Below are positions 13,025 to 25,041 of a stretch of DNA of 64,000 nt, one piece after another (the stretch's first letter is position 1; each line of letters begins with the position of its first letter). The position numbers and the translations under genes were made by a program. The stretch is from Psilocybe azurescens. Taxonomy: Eukaryota > Basidiomycota > Agaricomycetes > Agaricales > Agrocybaceae. The stretch is taken from assembly GCA_023853785.1 (NCBI GenBank), contig JAJIRX010000779.1, positions 248,001 to 312,000 on the forward strand, read 5' to 3'. The notes beneath the pieces were generated by a model. That model saw nothing but the letters and a program-made list of their open reading frames with translations, searched no databases and had not been told where the DNA came from.

Positions 13025-14779
13025 ATGTCCCACTACTATTTGGATGAACTCACAAAAGCAATGATCAACCATCCGATAACGCTGTCCTTGAAGTCGAGGA
13101 GCTGCTTTCGGGGCCAATAAAGCAGCTTGAAGATATAAATGCCGAAATCAAGCGCCTCGAAGAGAAACGAGTGGAGATCAAGAAATATATCAACCGCTAC
13201 AGCTGCATCTTGGCCCCAATCCGGCGTGTTCCTCCCGACATTCTCTGTACTATATTCGAGCACTGTCTACCCACCCACCGCAATCCTACCATGGCCGCAA
13301 CAGAGGCCCCTATGCTTCTCACCCGGATATGCAGCAGTTGGAGGTCAATAGCAATGTCCTTCTCCAGTCTATGGGCACGGATACATATCCCATTTCTCGA
13401 TGAAATTGAGGGGCGTGGTCGCCAGCGCGGTGACCCTGTTGTTTCATTGGAAAAGATTGTGGATGTCCTTCAACTTCGGTGCCGCGCTGCTCAGGAATGG
13501 CTTTCACGTTCGAATGACCGCCCTTTATCGATTTCGATCAGTTGGCATGTCCAATACTTCGATCTCGAAATGCATTCAGGCACAGACCAGAAAGATAAAA
13601 CTACCATACCAATTCTCAACATACTGCTTATGTTCTCATCAAGATGGAGGACTTTGGAATTTAAATTTCCCTTGAGTGTTTATCACGAACTTGAAAGCAG
13701 GCTGTCAGCACATACTCTTCCGATGCTCGCACATTTGAGAGCCGACATTTACCAAAGCATGTTCGAGTCGACAATTTCGCAAGTCTCATCACCCCCGACA
13801 ATGCTGCTAAGAGCTCCAAATCTAAAACGCGTTTCGATCGTAATGCCTAATCTCACTGATTGGTTGCGACCTGCCGATGTAACTCAGCTCGTACCATGGA
13901 ACAACGTCACCCATTTGTCCATCTTTCCTCCATGCACTCTGGGTGACTGTATCACCCTTCTCAAACGGTACCCACTACTTGTCCATGGCAATTTTTCTAT
14001 CCAACATAACTTTTTATTGAATGGCGATGGCGTTTCTATTCATGAAAAGATACATCTACCCGACCTTCTTGAACTGCGGACTAGCGTTGCAAACTCTTCT
14101 TTCTTGGTGCCCACCCTATACGAATTTGATCGATGCCCCAAAGCTACGGTGCATCGGATACTACAATAATCTTGTTTCATATGAGCAGGGCGTATCCGCA
14201 GCAACAGATGAAATACCAGTTTACTTTATTCAGAGATCAACCAATTTAAAGAAGCTTGAAATGGATCGCTTTTGTTTGCTGCCATCCAACATTCTCGACA
14301 TCTTTGAAGCCGCTTCGCAGAATGTATTGACCCATCTGTCCCTCACTAGCAAATATAGATTAGTGGCCCTGGGGACAGAACAGGACCCATTCGACTTGGA
14401 AACCCTTATCATTGATAATATTCTGGACACAGCACCTAGCCAACTTCTCCCACATCTCGAGGTATTCGAACTCCACTTGACCAAAGTATCGGACCACGTA
14501 GTGGTACGCTTCGTCACCAGCCGCATGAACACAATGTCGCACATTGCCGTACTCAGGAAAGTGCGGATAATTTTTGCTCGTGTCAAAGAAGAAGGTGGAC
14601 TTGATATCATCGACGAGACTCGCAGCCGTGCAGAAATGGCAGGCATTCAGATGGATATCAGTGTCCAATATGCACCGACGTCATTACAAGTAGAAAAATC
14701 TCGCAATTTCTTGTCGCCTTCATTCATCGAACCTTACAAGAACGATCGTACATGGTCATACGAAGAACCGGAAGAGTAG
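13025..14779 (+). CDS. F-box domain protein
   Basis: F-box proteins recruit substrates to SCF ubiquitin ligases through Skp1. The start MSHYYLDELT (13025) leads into a coiled coil (EVEELLSGPIKQLEDINAEI, then KRLEEKR). The F-box follows, IRRVPPDILCTIFEHCLP, then a CSSWRSIAMSFSSLW helix. This order (coiled coil, F-box, then weak leucine-rich repeats) is typical of the large F-box families of mushrooms. The remaining roughly 450 residues are Leu-rich and end DRTWSYEEPEE. There are no introns. The frame breaks twice. An A4 run at 13054-13057 lacks one base, needed to join the start to SNDQPSDNAVLEVEE. A TTT at 14125-14127 has one too many, where the tail of the first segment must pass into IDAPKLRCIGYYNN. 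Either the gene is recently broken or these are assembly indels. The substrate is unknown. Confidence 0.8.
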
Positions 14780-15037
14780 GACAGCTGTAAAATTGAAGAG
14801 TATATAATCTTTGGAAAAGATTCCAAATGTAACTTTGCCACATTTTAACCGAAAGTAGACTTCACGAGTTGTTCATGAACCCATTCAGTGCGGACAAAAA
14901 CCCAGCTTTGCGCAGACTACCTATTGAAAAGCCTCTCAAGACATATTTGTAGTAGAGACGTACACCTTTCAAACATTCTGGGTAATGTTGGGTATCCCAG
15001 CCGATGCTCTCTGGTGCATATATCGAAAACTCAATCG

Positions 15038-16672
15038 TCATTCGTATTCCGCAGCCGGATAATCTGTGTATCCGGTACTCCAATCTCCTGAGTTCCTGTT
15101 CGTTTGCAGGTGGAGAATATCCGGAACATTGTTGAGAGGCTTGCCCTTCAGTACACGATTCGCCAAATCCGGGTGGGTTACCCAATTGAATCCAATGGCA
15201 ATGGCGTCCACTTTACCGGAAGCCACGAGTTGCTCGCCTTCTTCCGGGGTGACGCCCGCATTGATAATAAGTTTTGAGTTCTTGATCAAGGAGGCATATG
15301 ATTCGATAACGTCGTGCGGTGTCGAACGCAGAACGCCTTTAATCGCAATGGGACCAGTAAGGCAAAGTTTCAGGTTTTTCAAGTTAATAAGGACGCACCG
15401 TCGTATTCAGCGTCATATGCTACTTGGTATCGGACAAGGCATATGTAGGCGAGTCCCAATTTATCCGCTTCAGAAATGAAGTACGAGTAGGTATCAAGAG
15501 TCTCTTGGAGAGGCATTCTTAAGAGTGATAGATCAGTTAGGTGCGTGTTAATGATTCAACAAAAGGAGATGACCACACCCCATGTCGTTGTAACCACCGG
15601 AGGGACTGAGTTTGACGGACACATTCCGACCAAAGGCTTCCACCATAACCTTGAGAACTTCAAGACCGAATCTTGAGCGATTCTCAATGCTACCTCCCCA
15701 TTCATCGCTTCGATGGTTGCTTGTGCTATCGAGGAATTGGTGGATTATATAGCCGTTCGAGCCATGGACTACGTATGGACAGTACTTTTTAACCTAACAA
15801 AATCTGGGCGGAGAGGAATAGGAGAGACGTACGCTCAATTCCGTCAAATCCTGCTTTCTTGGCATTGAATGCGGCCTGTTTGAACTGTTCGATGATTTTC
15901 CAGGGATCATCAATAGGAGTGGGCTATTTATCGCAGTTATACTTATGTTCTTTAGTTTAGCAAGATAGCCATAAAATGCTCACTATAACATATCCAGGGC
16001 ATCCAGGAATAAATTTGAATTTACCACCGCGCGCGCCAATTGCAGATGGGCCATATACGGGCTAAGTATAAATTCATGGTATGTAAGTACCGTTTTCGTT
16101 GACAATAAAACATCGAAAGACGTACAATACCTGCAAGCTTCTGCTGCTCAGCATCTGGATGACCGGCCCTTCCAACTAAAGAGGAAATACTCATTATCAG
16201 AAAGCTAGGTCACGAATCTACGTGCTGAAACACTGTTCGTACCGTGCCACAGCTAAAAAAGAATCTGTTGGTAAGATGCAAAGAAACGGGAAATACCGAA
16301 AAATGTGGGATTACCTGTCCGTAGAGCAGTCCTCCAGCGGCATGAACAGCATCTACAATTCCCTTCCAGAGTGCAACATGCTTATCTTCCCAGATTCCAG
16401 GTGAATGAGGCCATTCCGTCCTGGACAGTGAACCCGTTAATCGAGTATTGTGTGAGACGAGGGAAAAGAACAGACCCTTGACGTGTTACCAAAATAGCTT
16501 CAGTTACGATGAGACCTGCGCCACCTTTTGCTCGCTGAACGTAGTACTCTTTCATGAGGTCCGTTGGATATGTGTCCTCTGCGCGATTCCTGGCGAAAGC
16601 AGCCATGGTAATACGGTTTTTCAGTGTAACATCACCGATTTGAAGTGGGCTGAAAAGAGCCTTATAAGCCAT
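15038..16672 (-). CDS. Old Yellow Enzyme family ene-reductase, copy A
   Basis: This is an FMN-dependent NAD(P)H:flavin oxidoreductase of the OYE family, which reduces activated C=C bonds; the natural substrate cannot be told from sequence. The start is MAYKALFSPLQIGDVTLKNR (16672), followed by [96 protein letters not shown] and a C-terminus GYTDYPAAEYE. Eight or more exons splice in frame, and the first two end at 16476 and 16315. The active-site set H-x-x-N-x-Y (HGSNGY) is present, so it should be catalytic. No frame break was found. It is convergent with the F-box gene and divergent from ARD1, and is one of three OYE genes in this window. Confidence 0.93.
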
Positions 16673-17446
16673 CACGATCTGTCTAATTTTTCTAGTCCTT
16701 GCAAGGAAATGCAAGTGTTGGGCCAAAGATATCAGCGCACTCTGGCAAGAGACTGTGGGTGAACTTAGTGATTTCTCATATCCAGATAGCATCCCCTTAT
16801 ACGGTCAGAGTAAAGTTCACAGGCGGAGTCCACGCCTTCAGTCATCAGGTTGATCGTTTTTGTTGAATGTCAGGCTTGTGAGTCGAGAATCCGACCGAGG
16901 GAAAGTTTACAAAGCAATAGTACAGTGCTTATGTGACCCCCTGGGATTCCACTCTCAGCACTTTTTAAGCAGCGCGCAGACTTTAGAGCCAGTATACAGG
17001 TTACATTCGGTTTCTGAAATTGAAGACCCCTGGAGTTCGGGTTGAGTTCAGGAAGAATAAGTACCCAAAGCAAATTTACAGAAAACGGTTGATTGGTGAT
17101 TCGCTATGAAGATTAATCCGACGGTCCTAGACGAGATTCAAAAAATTCCAGAGAGTAATATGCCGTCGTATAAACGAGTGGAGTAAGGTTGGATGAAAGT
17201 CGAAGGAAAGTTACAAGGGGCAGCAGGCCCTGGGACTTGCCGGGGCCAACTTGAAAGGTCAACAAGGGGCCGAAACGGACCGAATCCTATATGACGGCAG
17301 GGCATTGGGCGAATAGCTTGAACATCCTTGAGCCAACATTGAACGCTGTCTATACCGGCGTCAAGAGTTTTTCAAATCCGCCTCTTCTTCTGAGACCAAT
17401 ATCTTGACATTAAACACGTCGATTCAGTCCGGCTATCTGTCCCATC
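16673..17446. other. Divergent promoter region, OYE copy A / ARD1
   Basis: About 770 bases contain no coding signal. A TATA-like box for the - strand gene (TATAAG, plus-strand bases 16796-16801) lies about 125 bases upstream of the OYE start codon. Confidence 0.5.
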
Positions 17447-18268
17447 ATGAACATCAGAGTAGCAAAGGTACGCACACACCATTCCGATTCCATTGCGCCA
17501 TGTCAATACTGATATCAGGTCAGCCTCATACATAACATCGCGCGTTTATAATGGACCTTTTCTCATGTCTTGAAACGGTTTAGGTCGAGGACTTAATGGG
17601 CATGCAAGCGTGTAACTTGCAAAATCTTCCAGAAAATTACATGATGAAATTTTGTACGTTCTAATGTCATCTTGCTGAAAGGCTCCGTGGATTCGAACGT
17701 TTCTTGTAGGGATGTACCACTCTATGACCTGGTCTCAGATATCTTTCGTGGCGGAGGATCATAAAGGTCGTATTGTTGGATATGTGTTGGCCAAAATGTG
17801 CGTGGCCAAGTAACACGAGCTCACTATGACTCATGAGGTTCCATTTGTCTAGAGAAGACCCCAATGAAGAAGGTACTGCAGAAGAGATTCACGGCCATGT
17901 CAACTCTATATCAGTTCTCCGATCATACAGACGTCTTGGGTTAGCGAAGAAACTCATGCTGCTTTCACGTATGTCAACTTTGATACAAGTTATGTGTATT
18001 CTGAAGATCCATCCGTTTCTTGAAATGCAGAGGAAGCCATGTCTTCGATCTACAAGGCTTCATATGTTTCGCTCCACGTACGGAAGTCCAATAAGGCGGC
18101 TATAGCGTTATATCGAGATACACTAGGGTTTGAAGTAGCCAAGGTGGAAAAGAAATACTGTGCGTGACTCCTACTTTTACTTGTACTATTCTAACTCTGA
18201 ATTCCAATAATCCAGACGGAGATGGAGAAGATGCCCTGTCAATGCGCCTTTCTCTTAAATCACCCTAG
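17447..18268 (+). CDS. ARD1: N-terminal acetyltransferase NatA catalytic subunit (Ard1/Naa10)
   Basis: This GNAT acetyltransferase transfers acetyl from acetyl-CoA to the alpha-amino group of nascent proteins, working with Naa15 on the ribosome. Six exons splice in frame: 17447-17467 (MNIRVAK), then from 17584 [20 protein letters not shown], then [76 protein letters not shown], and [16 protein letters not shown] before TAG at 18266. The acetyl-CoA binding loop R-R-x-G-x-A (RRLGLAKKL) is intact. Length (about 155 residues) and introns fit the family, without the longer C-terminal tail of some orthologues. The residue after MMKF is Trp, where Tyr is usual. There are no frame breaks. The gene is convergent with the phosphate exporter, 116 bases away. 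Confidence 0.94.
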
Positions 18269-18384
18269 TAAGTAGTCGTGGGTGTAACTTTGTGTCGAAT
18301 CAGCGACACAGGTATCAAAAGGTCCAAGAGGATTTCGCATCAAATTCAATGCTACAGTATTGTTTCAAAACCGTCCCGAAGTCG

Positions 18385-21300
18385 TTATCTACGCCTAACC
18401 TTCAAATGATCGTCGTCGTCTCCATCATATTCCCTGTTCTGGTCGTTGATAGCATAGGGCAAAGGGACTTCTCGAGTAACCCGGTATTGATCCATATTAC
18501 CCAAATGCTCGTTTTCCAGCCGATCTGGTATACAATTTGTTCGTCATACATTGTCCACATAAAAAGGTGTCAAGGGTCTGCGTGAAGGGTACACTTACAG
18601 AAATTCCACTGCCACCTCCTCAGCATCTCAAGGAATCCAGCAATGAACGTGCGGACCATCATGTTGGGTCCGCTTTGGGGGATATATATAATCCAAATAA
18701 ATCTGATTAAGATGTTCGATATCTATGCGAATATCATTTCAGCACAAAACGACAGATGCTCGTCAAAATTAAGATCTTACAATAGCGAAATAATACATCT
18801 AAGTAATAGTTTGTTCATTAGTTCAAAACGATGTTGAAGTTTTCTGGCTTACAGGCATATGATTAGTGTAAATTATTTCCGGCCGCAAAAGAGGGTGCCT
18901 GCTGTGTATTTGTAGAACAGACCAGTCCATCAGGAAATCCTAAAATCGTAGTGGATATTATCTAACATGCTAACACAAACCGGCCCTAGGGAACGACGCA
19001 CCCAAGTAGATGCATAAACAGAATATATGATGTTAGTAAGGCACCAAAAGGTGAAGATCGTGCCACGCTCGTTTTCTGTCAAGGGTCGGTTGTAGTATCA
19101 GCGACATAAGTCTGCAATAAGAGAAGCAGCACTGACGATGGCGTCTCCACAAGAAGTAAAAGAAATAAGCACATATCCCGCTTCCGTATTTCCCACCCTG
19201 CGATGCCACGATAGTAAGTATCAGCGAAGGAAAATATCGAATTGCAAAAGCAGGAGACGCACATTGATCAAATGAGTAATTAATTTTGAATCCCAGTAAC
19301 GTTTGATAGATTGTACCAGACGAATAAACAACGGCAAAGCAGCGAGAATAAAGTACACAGGCCACGTTGATGGTGTAACAGAGCATTTCTTCCAATCCGG
19401 ATGGAAGTCATCTACATAGATACAGGCGAAGAAATAGAAATTCGAGAGCGTAAAAATCAAGCTACAAAATTGATCACTATTGGCATAAAGTATTATGTTG
19501 AGTTTTGTCAATCAGTTACAAGGAATTGAAACACACCCCATCCAGAAATCTGTGAACTACGAGACACGGAACAGAGTTCTGACTTAGTTCAGAGATCTAG
19601 CGGATCGACAGAAGCTATACTAACCTCTACACGCCTTGTCCCGGAGATGAACAGCTTGGCCACATTCCTGACGAGCCAATACCTCGAAGACCTGTATGGA
19701 AGGATAATAGGATCAAACACGACTGCAAATGTGACGGCGAGCCAGACAAGAGGCCATAATGTTGGCGAAACATGCGGTTGTCCGATAAGAGAAAATGAAA
19801 GCCAAAATGCATAGCATAAACACGCCAGCAGGATGGATGGAGTCTACGACAATGTGATAATCTAGCTTGAGACACAATACTGGCACCAAGTTAGGTGTAC
19901 CTACCTCGAAATACTGTCGATAATCGAGTTGTGTAAGTACGTCCAGTTCTACAGATTTATGGATTAGAATTCACTCGGTGCAGAAAGAAGAGAGAAGATG
20001 CCCACCGAAGATGAAGATATAATTAATCCGTGAGTTCGCCCAAACCAGCAGGTTTATGCCAACCAAAAACGTGAATAGTATCGGAATGAGGAGGATGGCG
20101 TAGATAAACAGCAGTGCGTCCCGGGTAGGTATCGCCTCTCTTGTTTTCTGTTGGGAAACTTGGTATTGTATTATAAGTTAATACATGCATATCCTAACTC
20201 AGGGAAAATATCCACCTTTCACCAAACCCTCGATGAGTGCTGGAAGAGCAATTCCAATATACGCTCCGGACCGGAAGGTGCTGAAATGATGGCTTTTGCT
20301 GCTGTTGCCTGCCCGAAGACGCTTGGTGGCCATCTTCTTATTACCTCGAACTAAAACCGAAGGGAATCAAAAAGGTTAATTAAATTCGATTGTGTTCGAA
20401 CCATACCAAATGCGGCAGCATACATGTCTTCCATCTCAGCCATCATCTGCGCGACAGCCTTGTCCGAGGCAAAAGCACTTTTTCAACCTAAATTACATGA
20501 CGATGTCAGAAACCGGAGTTGGACGAGATATAAGCACGAATGCCTACCTTTTCTGTCATATACTGATGCTGAACAGGGATCTAAAATCGAAAGTAGTTTC
20601 AGGAGGGATCTGCACGACACCAGGTTAGCTTGTTTTACCTTGGTCACTTTCTCAAACTTCTTCAATGCTTTCCGGAACCCGGTTATATTAAGAACCTGAA
20701 AAATATGAAAAGTTAATCCAGTAGGGTGAGGGAGCAGGGGATTGACGTGCTCGATAATTGTGTAGTACCTCGAGGCCGCTGGGGAAGAGTGACGCGTCAG
20801 TCCTGCTGAAATGACATGGCATATTGATTCCAAATACCGATAGTGTTCCAACACCGCCTTCTTAAGCTTTCTCTTCGCGTACAAGTAACTATCTGGATCT
20901 GCAGACAGAGGGACTTGACGTGGACCTGAATCCCCGTGCTCTTCTCCGTCAGCCACGTCCGAGTTCTCATTCTTGTTTTCATGGTTTTTCTTTGCCGAGC
21001 TCGGCGATTGTTCTGGATCCTCGAGCACATGTTGGGTGCTATTATCGCACAAGTCATTGTTTGAATACCCCGCCTCTCGTTCCCTGCATTTGCCCAAAGA
21101 CTTCAGGTTCTGTGTCTTTGACACGCTGGAGCTTGAAGCGCGACCAGAGCTCGTTTGTGAATCTCTTTTACCGACGGCTCCCTGCTCCTCAATCGTTTCC
21201 ACTAAGCCCTCGGGAGATTGTTGTTGAGCTTCCTTCATGTTGCAGATTGTCAGTCAATGGTCTCGGCGACGGTAGTTGACGTAGACTTACAGATGTTTTA

Positions 21301-22447
21301 CTCTTAAATCTGAACACCATTTTAGGTCTTCGAGAGCGAACTTGAGAAGGTTCAATTTGGGCAGGTGATGGTTTGGAGGTAGGACGACGCAAGCTAATTA
21401 CAGACTTGGCTGTGGTAATGAAGTTTGCAGTCCAGGGAATTTGCAATTGTGCTTCCTATAACTATGGTTCAAACATCACACATGCTTATTGAAACAGGTC
21501 ACTCACATGGAATAGCTTGCGATGATCCTGCAGCTCATCCAATTGAATTTTGAGCATGTGGCCTCTGGTCAACATCTCCTGTTCGCGTGCTAGATAGAAA
21601 GATTCCACTTTATCGAGTTGGGCATCGAGAAGGATGAAGAAGGATACTTCCTGAGGCGAAAGATGGTTTAGAAGTTCATGCAGAGGAAGGATTGAAAGAG
21701 GATCGAGATGGCGCGGAGTGAGGCCGTTGACTTTCGATGAAAGGGAATGAACTTAAATATGGAATGGAACTTGTGCGAAAAAGACAATAGTGACATACAT
21801 CGGCTCGAGATACTTTTGCCCCCGCGTGCTCCTGTATCCTTGAAGCTGCTCAAATTGACAGGTGGTCTCCCTTTCGCAGACGTAGACCTGGTCCTGTTAC
21901 CGGTACTGACAGCGTATACGGAAACGGGGAAACAGGCTGAGCATCTGCGACGGTGTTTACATGCTTTCCTTCGTCTGAAGTATCATTGACCGAAAGACCA
22001 ACATGATCAGTCACTTTACGACTTTTCGCATGGTCTTCCAAAGAGACGCGTTCAGATTCGATCGAGCGTTCATAATCCTCTGAATCGACATCTGAAGCGC
22101 GTGGGGCAGCCGGTGGGGATGGTTCCTCGTCCGGGGAATCATCACTCGGAAGGACATGGAAATTAACTCCTTGCTGCGACTTTCTAATGACGGTGATGCG
22201 CTTCTTAAGTCCTCGATAATCACTGTGACATGAATATAATTAACACGTTGCTAGTATTATTCAAGAAACAACTGACATGTAAGCCTTTTTCCATTCGGGC
22301 GTCTGGGTGTACTGGTTCAAATTCTTTTCCTAGAAAATACGTGGGATATTTAACACACCTGCGTGTCTCGCAAATATCTATCATTGCCTTTCAATTGCCT
22401 TTCTCAAGGGAAATCATATCTGAGGTTGCGTACTGGGCAAATTTCAT
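18385..22447 (-). CDS. SYG1: SPX-EXS domain phosphate exporter, SYG1/XPR1 type
   Basis: SPX domains bind inositol pyrophosphates, and the EXS domain carries the phosphate export path, as in human XPR1 and yeast Syg1. The probable start is MKFAQ (22447), followed after an uncertain first intron by QYTQTPEWKKAYIDYRGLKK. The SPX core includes LLDAQLDKVESFYLAREQEM, KRKLKKAVLEHYRYLES and LNITGFRKALKKFEKVTK, then VAQMMAEMEDMYAAF. The EXS part has several membrane helices (LLFIYAILLIPILFTFLVGI; ACLCYAFWLSFSLIG) and GTIFTFWCLTNIIYSVYAST, DFLMDWS, FLEMLRRWQWNFYRLENEHL and an acidic tail DGDDDD ending at TAA 18385-18387. Thirteen or more introns are present. Frame breaks occur at a T5 run (20479-20483, lacking one base before SAFASDKAV) and at GG 21890-21891. 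The region between the two SPX halves is long and disordered, as in other fungal members. Confidence 0.92.
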
Positions 22448-23080
22448 ATCTGTAGCGGTCCAGTAGGCAAGTTATTAAGCATCAAACTTGTGCAAATTTG
22501 CGTACTGTCAAGATAAATGGCAAGTGAATGGTAGTCTGACGGCAAAAGAAGGAAGGCGTGTATTTTATATATTGAGGGTATTTTAAACTTTGTCCTTTCA
22601 TAAGGAGTAGTGGTAGTCAAGGACGTTTATGAAAATTTTCAAAGACCCCGACCTCATTGACCACTCAGGGAGTAACAATGACGTAATCGTCGGGGCAGCG
22701 GACTAACAAAGCAACTTTGAATGCCACTTACTACTCAGTTACCTTCAAGCTTCAGCAATCCCATTCCACAACAAATCAAAAACAACTCAACCGCAACGGA
22801 ACATTCGAAACTTGGAGCCCGAGTGTCTCAAACTTGAAGCATGGTTCATTGAACATAACCCGAAAACTGCAGCGACGAACTTTAGTCTCAATGCACGCGT
22901 GTGCTGATGATTTGAGATCGGCCATTGTATATAGTAAACAAAGCCAGCAGTCTGTTGGTTTCAATCCTCATCGATTTTAAAGGATTTCACGGGCAATTGC
23001 CTTATCTGCCCTTTTTCTGAGCTAATGGAAATGTTGACAATTTCGAGTCTGCAGTATTCGGGCTATTATCGTCTGGATTG
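22448..23080. other. Intergenic, SYG1 promoter side
   Basis: No gene was recognised. Short frames near 22717-22980 lack any family similarity or splice logic. Confidence 0.5.
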
Positions 23081-23750
23081 CGTATGCCATCTATGGTTAT
23101 TGGGTTGCTTCTTGTACCTGTTGGCCTGCTGTGGGCTACTCACTTTCTCTTTATTGATTGACGATCTTGCACTGCATTTTGATACCTAGCTGGTATAGTT
23201 GATCCGCTCAGGCGGGACTCCACTGGATGATGCCTATTACTGGAAGTTTCATTTTCGCCTTCGGCAAGTTCTGATTTGTCTGTCCTCTAGTTTTAAATTA
23301 TTCACACATTCTATAGGTATGGTGATGGTTTTGTACATTTGGCAACCGATATATCTACACCAGCATTCTGACCAGAATTCTTAGCAGTCCCATAATCCTG
23401 TATCTTATGGACGCATTCAGATATACTGCAGGTGCTCTAGCAGCAACCCCAATAAGCTGAGAGTCAATTTTGCTGTACCATATCCAATTCACCGTCGAAC
23501 GTCAGGTCTTCCAACGCATCATCAGATTCGCCTTTCCTTATTTGATGGATAAACGTTCAGTAAACTTGGCTACGTAGGGGCTAACACTGAGTTCTGCAGT
23601 TCTTCTGGATACTCTTATCTTTCATGTGTTCATCCCAGCGACTCATTTAGCTGCTGGCAGATGTAACAAGTTGTTCTGGTTATACCTTTCCCGATCTGGA
23701 TTTACTACAAGGGAGAGGCGATGCGCGCCAGAAGCCCGTTGAAAAAATAA
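23081..23750 (+). pseudogene. 3' remnant of an MFS transporter gene
   Basis: The fragment begins RMPSMVIGLLLVPVGLLW and later reads WYS-stop-SAQAGLHWMMP, then near its end FPIWIYYKGEAMRARSPLKK and TAA at 23748. These match, segment by segment, the last third of the intact MFS transporter at 25042-27475 (MRLPFMLVGSIMAPIGLL, WYGWSAQAKVHWIMP, FPIWIYYRGEEMRARNPLTK). A TGA at 23200-23202 replaces the second Trp or Gly codon region of WYGWSAQ. Intervening exons are only weakly traceable. No 5' part (first eight helices) lies upstream. It is a truncated, dead paralogue that probably arose by tandem duplication with the intact gene. Confidence 0.8.
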
Positions 23751-25041
23751 CTCACTGAACCTTTTACTTAATTCCTGTGATTTGGCTTCGACATGGGATC
23801 ATGATTGGGGATAGTGTACTTTGAGTGTACCACCCAAGTACTATTATCCATACTGAATGACTCTAGACCATACACAAGAACGTACATATTAACATTATTC
23901 GAATGCGTTCGATCTCTCAACTTATCATTGGGTTCTTTCTTTACCGTTGTTCAGGCTTTCGCAAGGCTTTCCGATTGTGAGATGGACTTTGGGTGGACGG
24001 CACCAGTAATTCAGGCGCCCAATGCATTAAGATGACGTAATCTCTCTGTTTCCCGGAAACCTCCTGCAGCCTGCTTGCACGATTTTCCAAAATGATCTGA
24101 ATGATGCACTGAGTAGTCCTCAAGCCTCCATGTCTCTAATCAACCACACCATGCACAAACTTCTGAGTTGCGACTTCGCCGACCTTAAGTAACAGAAAAC
24201 GTTTTGTTACATGTTAGTTGCCTTGCAATAGCGCCCTGCCCGTCGCCCGAGACACCCTTATCGAACACAGATTGCAGTTGGCACCTGCAAGTACACGCTT
24301 CCTCAGCTTACACTCCCGCAAGCTACTGAGCCGGAATATGGCAAACTTCGAAAGGAATAGAACACTTACCTAGTGTCAGCGGCGCTCACTTAGTTCGGTA
24401 TCGTATCGTGGTACAAGTTTGGCAACTTGTGGCAACTAACATCAGTGAGCTTCTCAGGGTAATTTTGATGGAGCACATTGCTTCGTCTCACCTCTGTGAA
24501 TATCTGCTGGAGGTTCCGAAGGCCGAACATGTTCGTTCATGTATGGTATTCAACATTGCTCACACATCATATTCATAGCTAATTGTATTATCTGCAATCA
24601 GGTCTTAGAAATTAGGAGGCTCTATTTTGCGAGTACATACTGCTGTTTTGTCCTTAAGAGCCTGTATGATCGGCACAATCGCCATTTCTTCGTGGTAACT
24701 ATGCGGCATATATCTCAGTACGACGTGATGAAGACGGGCATACCATACCGATGATCCAGGTGACTTACATATTCATCAACATGTTGTGTCGATCGCCTCA
24801 TTTACTTTTGTTTACACCAAGTTACGTCCACTTTTACTCGTAAAGTTTTGCCTATACGTACTCACGCATGTTGTGCAGTTATGTCATCTACGCTTACGGG
24901 TCCGTGACGTCGGCTCGACTCTTCTCCATTTTCGAGAGAGAGAGGAGTTCAGTTGATTATAAGTAATAGCTCGGACACACAGTTTGTGAGACCTTGCCTG
25001 ACCTGCCACATATCATCTCTTTTTATGCTCTCTGGGTCTTC
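23751..25041. other. Intergenic, between MFS relic and intact MFS gene
   Basis: About 1.3 kb contain no supportable coding sequence. I searched for the missing 5' half of the relic and did not see it. Confidence 0.5.

Noticed and set aside
17680..17700. GGATTCGAACG, resembling a tRNA T-loop complement
   Set aside because: It lies inside an ARD1 intron, and no acceptor stem, anticodon arm or full cloverleaf can be formed around it.
22717..22980. 88-codon frame near the SYG1 promoter
   Set aside because: No family similarity, and it sits in a promoter-like intergenic region.
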